Part shown: in pieces, positions 60,021 through 64,000 of the stretch | Position numbering within the stretch: the stretch's first letter is position 1 | Layout: each line of letters opens with the position of its first letter | Assembly: GCA_019117485.1 (NCBI GenBank) | Contig: DWZQ01000026.1 | Location: forward strand, 62,001 to 126,000 | Direction of reading: 5' to 3' | DNA length: 64,000 nucleotides | Source of the DNA: Candidatus Agathobaculum intestinipullorum | Lineage (GTDB): Bacteria > Bacillota > Clostridia > Oscillospirales > Butyricicoccaceae | Notes under the pieces: generated by a model | The model's database searches: none | Seen by the model: the letters and a program-made list of their open reading frames with translations, nothing else | What the model was told of the DNA's origin: nothing | Translations under genes and position numbers: made by a program

Positions 60021-61802
60021 TTACTCAGCGGCAGAGAGAAAGTTCTCCGCGTAGTAGTCGCCGTTTTCCTCATCCAGTACAACACAGATCAGGTTGCCGT
60101 TGCTTTCTACGCGCACCTTCTCCGGGGCCACGCCAACGCATACCCACTTGAAGGGGTCAATGCTTTCGGCAATCTTGTCCTTGGCTGCCTCGACATCCGC
60201 GCCATCCTTGAGACGCAGCAGCACAACCGAATGCGCCTGCGAGGTAATCATCGCCTCCGAAGCAAGGCCAGCTTCAAACTGCACATCCTCCGTACCGATG
60301 TACCATGTGAGCGGCTGGGTTGCACCGTCCGCGCCCATGCCGTTATACAGCACAGTCTGGCCGACCATACCGCCGTAGGGCTTTTCACCATAGACCTTTT
60401 CCATCAACGAAACCAGCGAAGCGTCCGCCTCGGGCGTGGTCTCGCCCGGCTGCTCGCCCTCTTCCGGCTGTTCCGGCTTGATGTAGCCCCACTCGGCTTC
60501 GCCGTACTTCTTCATGAACAGGTCATAGTTCTCGCCATAGCGCGAAGCATATACGCTTTCGATCTGCGGGTCGAAGGTGTAGGCCACGCCGTCAATCGTG
60601 ATTTCCGTCCACGCGTGTACCGACTCGCTGCCCTTCGGGCTAACGCCCGTGCCCGGAATTGCCTTGGCATCATAGCCCACCTGACGGGCGAGGTAAGTGA
60701 ACACGCTCGACCACGAATAGCAGTTGCCGCGCTTCGTTGTCAGCATATTGATCGCCTGCTCGATCTCCCAACCGTCGACCGAGGTGTCGACCTCACCGAT
60801 ACCCAGATAGCCGAAGGTCTTTTTGGCATAGTCATAAACTGCGCGCAGCTTTTCGAGCTGGGTCATCTTATCGTTGACCACGCCCGCAACCGCCTGCGTA
60901 AGCAGCTTATCGAGCTGTTCCGAACCGGTGGTGTAACGGCCGTTGCGGTCAAGTTCCAAGCCGTTTACCGTCTTGTTGTAATCGAACTGCTGTGCGTCAT
61001 TAACGTGGAACAGCAGACCGCTGATATTATGCCAGCCGGGAGCCAACATCGTGGTCTCCTTGTCGTAAGACGTCCATGTCTCGCCCGCCTCGGTCTTTTC
61101 ATACTCATGGTCGGTCGTCGCCTCAAGCATGGCCAGGTACGCCCAGTGCGTGTCCGGCACGTCGGGCATAATGCGGATGCCCTCACCGGTCGAAGCAGTC
61201 ACCATGTCGCCTGTTCGATCCAAGATACGGTTGAGCACGGTCACGACTTCGGCGCGCGAAATCGGGTCGTCCGGACGGAACAGGCCGGACGGGTCGCCTG
61301 CGACCCAACCCTGTGCCAGCGCGGTCTGCACCGCATCGTACGCCCAGTGCGTCTTGGGCACGTCGGCAAAGCTGCCCTCCGTACCGATATCATCATGCGG
61401 GATGCGGGACAGGATGGTGACAAACTCGGCGCGGGTGATATTAGCCTCCGGCCGGAACGTGCCATCCTCATAACCGCCGACCAGAGAATAGCCGGTCATT
61501 TCGCTAACCGCCTCAGCATACCAAGCGTCAAGCGGCACATCGGCGAACAGATAATCTCCGCCGCCCGAGGATTCGGTCAGCAAGGACGCGATCAGCTTGC
61601 ACGCCTCAGCACGCGTGATCGACGCATCCGGGCGGAACGTGCCGTCCTCATAACCGTTCATGTACTGCATATGGTCAACCGTGTTGAGCACCGGCGTTTT
61701 CACCTGCGCCATATCCTCCGAGGTGGCCGCGCAGGCCGATACCGGCAGCGTAGTAACTGCCATCAGTGCGGCGAGGGACGCCGCGGTCACTTGCTTTTTC
61801 AT
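60021..61802 (-). CDS. S-layer-homology and transglutaminase-like domain protein
   Basis: 593 aa from MKKQVTAASLAALMAVTTLP (RBS AAAGGAG). Signal peptide (about 1-26), then three SLH repeats (about 38-215; YMNGYEDGTFRPDASITRAE, VGGYEDGTFRPEANITRAE, WVAGDPSGLFRPDDPISRAE) that should bind wall polymer. A transglutaminase-like domain follows (about 330-430) with Cys/His/Asp triad candidates in TTKRGNCYSWSSVFTYLARQVG, ESVHAWTEITIDG and YTFDPQIES. C-terminal domain of unknown kind. Secreted, surface-attached. Confidence 0.85.
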   Translation of the reverse strand: MKKQVTAASLAALMAVTTLPVSACAATSEDMAQVKTPVLNTVDHMQYMNGYEDGTFRPDASITRAEACKLIASLLTESSGGGDYLFADVPLDAWYAEAVSEMTGYSLVGGYEDGTFRPEANITRAEFVTILSRIPHDDIGTEGSFADVPKTHWAYDAVQTALAQGWVAGDPSGLFRPDDPISRAEVVTVLNRILDRTGDMVTASTGEGIRIMPDVPDTHWAYLAMLEATTDHEYEKTEAGETWTSYDKETTMLAPGWHNISGLLFHVNDAQQFDYNKTVNGLELDRNGRYTTGSEQLDKLLTQAVAGVVNDKMTQLEKLRAVYDYAKKTFGYLGIGEVDTSVDGWEIEQAINMLTTKRGNCYSWSSVFTYLARQVGYDAKAIPGTGVSPKGSESVHAWTEITIDGVAYTFDPQIESVYASRYGENYDLFMKKYGEAEWGYIKPEQPEEGEQPGETTPEADASLVSLMEKVYGEKPYGGMVGQTVLYNGMGADGATQPLTWYIGTEDVQFEAGLASEAMITSQAHSVVLLRLKDGADVEAAKDKIAESIDPFKWVCVGVAPEKVRVESNGNLICVVLDEENGDYYAENFLSAAE

Positions 61803-61809
61803 GGAAAAA

Positions 61810-62718
61810 CTACTCCTTTTCATCAGTCTGTCCATTTGGACGGAGCCCGTCCTCATTCTGTTCCCCACTATTCGTATTTTTTTGCGAAGAGCTGTTTTTA
61901 CCTGCATTGGCATTATCCAACACCACCGGAATGAGCGAAGCGGCCAGCTTACCCTTGCCACGGGTTTTTACATAGAAAAAGCCAATGATCGAAAACACCA
62001 CCGCGCCGACAAAGTTGACCAGCAGGTCTTTCATCGTATCAATCAGGCCGATGTCGATATAGCCGCCGGGAAACTCCATCCAATCCTGCCCATTTACGAC
62101 CAAACTTTCGATTGGCAGATGCTCCACGTTATTCAGCCCATCCGGGTTGAGGGTGACCGAGTTGATCGTTGTGACAAGGAAATCCTTCTGCATATCTGTT
62201 CCAAAGAACTGATCCATGCCGAACTCGAAAAACTCCCACAAAACGCCCACTGTCATCGAAAAGCAAAACGCCACGATTGCCAAAAACAGCGGTGACAACT
62301 TTACAGAAAACCGTTCGCTGCGGTTAAACAGGTCAACCAGTGAGAAACCGACCGCCGCAACCAGAAAACCGTTGATCGTGTGCAGCATGGTGTCCCATCC
62401 GGGGATGAGTGTATAAAACGAATTGATTTCGCCCAAAATTTCCGCGGCAAAGATAAAGCAGTAGATGATGCCTTCCATCAGCGGCGGGATGTTGATATCC
62501 AAGCTGCGCTCAATCAGCATCGGCACGCAGAACAACGCCAGTGACAGCACACAAACGAACATATTTTCATACCGGTGCATAAACGCTGCGCGGATAAACG
62601 TCAATGCGATGAAAAGCGATAGCACACCACGGATGGTCAACCGGCGACGGACGCGGCGCCGCTGCTCCGGTGTACGGACGGCGGCATGCTTACCTGCGTC
62701 TTTTTGTTTTTTCCCCAT
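61810..62718 (-). CDS. DUF2238/YjdF-like membrane protein
   Basis: 302 aa, about six membrane segments. IPGWDTMLHTINGFLVAAVGFSLVDLFNR and VGVLWEFFEFGMDQFFGTDMQKDFL are the YjdF/DUF2238 landmarks. Basic N-terminus and hydrophilic Asn/Ser/Gln-rich C-terminal tail. ATG at 62718 behind AAAGGAGG. It ends only 7 bp before the SLH protein start, so the two are probably one transcript. Confidence 0.8.
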   Translation of the reverse strand: MGKKQKDAGKHAAVRTPEQRRRVRRRLTIRGVLSLFIALTFIRAAFMHRYENMFVCVLSLALFCVPMLIERSLDINIPPLMEGIIYCFIFAAEILGEINSFYTLIPGWDTMLHTINGFLVAAVGFSLVDLFNRSERFSVKLSPLFLAIVAFCFSMTVGVLWEFFEFGMDQFFGTDMQKDFLVTTINSVTLNPDGLNNVEHLPIESLVVNGQDWMEFPGGYIDIGLIDTMKDLLVNFVGAVVFSIIGFFYVKTRGKGKLAASLIPVVLDNANAGKNSSSQKNTNSGEQNEDGLRPNGQTDEKE

Positions 62719-62830
62719 CAATCCAGTCCTCCTTTAGCCTATTCAGGGCTTCTTTTCCACGAGTATACCACAGTCGTGCGAAAAAGGAAAGGTCACGCCC
62801 CCATACCGACGGTATTTTCCCCCTCGGCAC

Positions 62831-62859
62831 TTGACAAAACAGCCTCTTGCCGCTATACT
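62831..62859 (+). promoter_or_regulatory. SigA-type promoter of tRNA-Gly
   Basis: TTGACA (62831-62836), 17-bp spacer, TATACT (62854-62859); tRNA starts 20 bp later. Confidence 0.85.
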
Positions 62860-62878
62860 ATTATCATTATCGTTCCCT

Positions 62879-62952
62879 GCGGGTGTAGTTCATCGGTAGA
62901 ACGGCAGCTTCCCAAGCTGCATAGGTGGGTTCGACTCCCATCATCCGCTCCA
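62879..62952 (+). tRNA. tRNA-Gly (anticodon CCC)
   Basis: Full cloverleaf including encoded CCA: acceptor GCGGGTG/CATCCGC (one G-U), D arm, anticodon stem GCAGC/GCTGC with loop TTCCCAA (CCC at 62911-62913), T arm GGTGG-GTTCGAC-TCCCATC region. Own promoter and terminator. Confidence 0.95.
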
Positions 62953-62956
62953 AAAC

Positions 62957-62983
62957 AACCCCCCCGAGCTATCGGGGGTTTTT
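62957..62983 (+). terminator. Terminator of tRNA-Gly
   Basis: Stem CCCCCGA/TCGGGGG with loop GCTA and T5 tail. Confidence 0.85.
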
Positions 62984-63181
62984 CATTTTCTCCAGATATG
63001 GTGCGGGTTTTGCGGTTATGTACATAACGCGGTGTTGCAACCATGAACCGCAAAAATACAGTTGAAAACCGCATGATGCAACACGAAAATACAACACGAT
63101 ATAAGGCGTGTTGCATCTTGCAGGAATGGACACAGCCCGAGGCATAAGCCCCGGGCTTTCCCGTGTCCAAATTGAACACCG
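62984..63181. other. Junction region tRNA-Gly to amidase, with palindromes
   Basis: No gene. Contains a 14-bp palindrome, GTTATGTACATAAC (63015-63028), an 11-bp inverted repeat GATGCAACACG/CGTGTTGCATC (63075-63085 and 63107-63117), and a hairpin GGACAC...GTGTCC with inner AGCCCG/CGGGCT (63127-63167) after the amidase stop that may end its transcript despite no T-run. Confidence 0.55.
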
Positions 63182-63895
63182 TTATTTCATGGCGCTTGCG
63201 AGCTTCACTACCAGCTCCGTGCCATACTCATACGCCAGCAGGTACTGCATGGTTTCGGCGGCGAGACCAGCCTTCTGCTGCACCTTGGTGATCGCCGCCT
63301 GCACCTCTTCGTCGGTCTCAAACGCATCGTCCGGCTCTTCCGGCTCGTCATAGTCCAGACCGAGCGTATCGAGGATACCCTTTGCATACGCCACGCCGAA
63401 CGCCTGCTGCTCGGCCAGCGTATCGGCTTGCGCAGCGTCTGCCTTGGTATCGACAAACACGCCCTCGCAGATGACCGCCGGTGCGACCGTCTCGCGGATA
63501 AAGGCATAATAATCGCCGCTACTACCCTGTCGGGTTTTCACGCCACGGCTGTTCTGGCCGATTTCCTTGACGTGCTTCTCGATATTCTGCGCAAGCGTCT
63601 TACCCGTGCCGCCGTGGATCGTGTGGAACACCTCGAAGCCGTCGCCACCGCCGCTGTTATTGTGAATATCCACCGCCAGATCGGGCGCGTAGGCGTTGCA
63701 CTCCGCGACCTCCTGACTGACCGTGTCGTTCTCGTCCTTGGTGCGGCTCATCTTGACATCCACGCCATAAGCCGTCAGAAAATCGCGGCACGCGGTCGCC
63801 ATCGTGAGGTTGACGTCCTTCTCCACCAGATAACCAACCGCGCCGGGGTCGCTGCCGCCATGACCAACACCAATAAATACCTTTTTCTTGCTCAT
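63182..63895 (-). CDS. N-acetylmuramoyl-L-alanine amidase (amidase_3), phage endolysin-like
   Basis: 237 aa from MSKKKVFIGVGHGGSDPGAVG (RBS AGGAGG about 11 nt upstream). Amidase_3 zinc site: His in GVGHGGSDPGA, Glu in VEKDVNLTM, His in VDIHNNSGGG, and catalytic Glu in VICEGVFVDT. The C-terminal part (about 185-237) is helical and may be a wall-targeting or oligomerisation segment. No signal peptide, as in phage endolysins. The reading frame stays open upstream to the window edge, so a longer N-terminus is possible but lacks support. Confidence 0.82.
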   Translation of the reverse strand: MSKKKVFIGVGHGGSDPGAVGYLVEKDVNLTMATACRDFLTAYGVDVKMSRTKDENDTVSQEVAECNAYAPDLAVDIHNNSGGGDGFEVFHTIHGGTGKTLAQNIEKHVKEIGQNSRGVKTRQGSSGDYYAFIRETVAPAVICEGVFVDTKADAAQADTLAEQQAFGVAYAKGILDTLGLDYDEPEEPDDAFETDEEVQAAITKVQQKAGLAAETMQYLLAYEYGTELVVKLASAMK

Positions 63896-64000
63896 GTTGC
63901 TGTTCTCCTCCTTGTTTTTCTTTCTCATACATACTACGCTGCACACCGGCCTGCCGTCCGTGCCCTCTTTTTCCGGCGCAAACAGATAGCCGTCGCTCAC

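Noticed and set aside
1..64000. CRISPR array, insertion sequences or rRNA operon
   Set aside because: No regularly spaced repeats, transposase-like proteins or rRNA signatures were seen in any part of the window.

Overview
The window looks like a chromosome segment of a GC-rich, endospore-forming member of the Clostridia, probably Oscillospirales (Butyricicoccaceae/Oscillospiraceae-like; inferred, not searched). It carries sporulation genes (spoIVB, spoVB-like, yabP, yabQ), class III fructose-1,6-bisphosphatase, type III pantothenate kinases, HemZ, long-form HPF, a T-box in front of metG and strong AGGAGG-type ribosome binding sites. Genes are dense and mostly housekeeping. I see no insertion sequence, CRISPR array or rRNA. 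The right edge has a tRNA-Gly next to a phage-type amidase and may be a prophage junction.

Layout. 1-8.7 kb (minus): a cell-shape/division operon, zapA - U32 protease - maf - mreC - mreD - PBP2 - minD, then mgsA and the 5' part of hisS. 9.1-16.1 kb (plus): proB - small ORF - proA - CYTH protein, then putP, a ComEC-like metallohydrolase with its DUF3006 partner, and lysA. 16.1-18.2 kb (minus): two paralogous zinc-ribbon proteins, a YtqB-like methyltransferase interrupted at an A6 run, and a ferredoxin-like protein. 18.7-20.7 kb (plus): an ECF sigma factor overlapping its membrane anti-sigma-like partner. 21-24 kb: an HPr-like protein, then the operon yqeG - TIM-barrel protein - aroQ - pepP. 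24-27.6 kb: a GH18-like protein, ybaK, a winged-helix regulator with a degenerate receiver, and spoIVB. 27.8-31.8 kb: a P1 peptidase, an ECF-transporter S component, a divergent coaX paralogue and small membrane proteins. 32-37 kb: pgi, glyA, nth, canonical coaX and a YfcE-type phosphodiesterase. 37-42 kb: three unknown small genes, rsmA, hpf, fumarase alpha subunit and an amidohydrolase.

42-51 kb (minus) is the classic spoVB - mazG - hup - rqcP - yabP - yabQ - divIC - yabR cluster, preceded by dtd - MBL hydrolase - hemZ - uridine-kinase-like genes. A strong promoter and a terminator about 91 nt apart, with no recognisable gene between them, mark a likely small RNA at 42.1-42.2 kb. 51-57.7 kb: metG under a T-box, a DUF975 membrane protein, a VanW protein and ychF. 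58-62.7 kb: class III fbp, an S-layer-homology/transglutaminase protein and a DUF2238 membrane protein.

The most interesting signals are: the catalytically degraded CoaX paralogue beside a pantothenate-type ECF S component; the slip-prone A6 run in the methyltransferase; the candidate small RNA; a response-regulator-like protein without any phosphorylation residues; three junctions where a terminator-like hairpin sits immediately before a ribosome binding site; and the tRNA-Gly/amidase junction with palindromes between them. Start codons were chosen from ribosome binding sites, so several genes are shorter than their maximal reading frame, and GTG and TTG starts are used.
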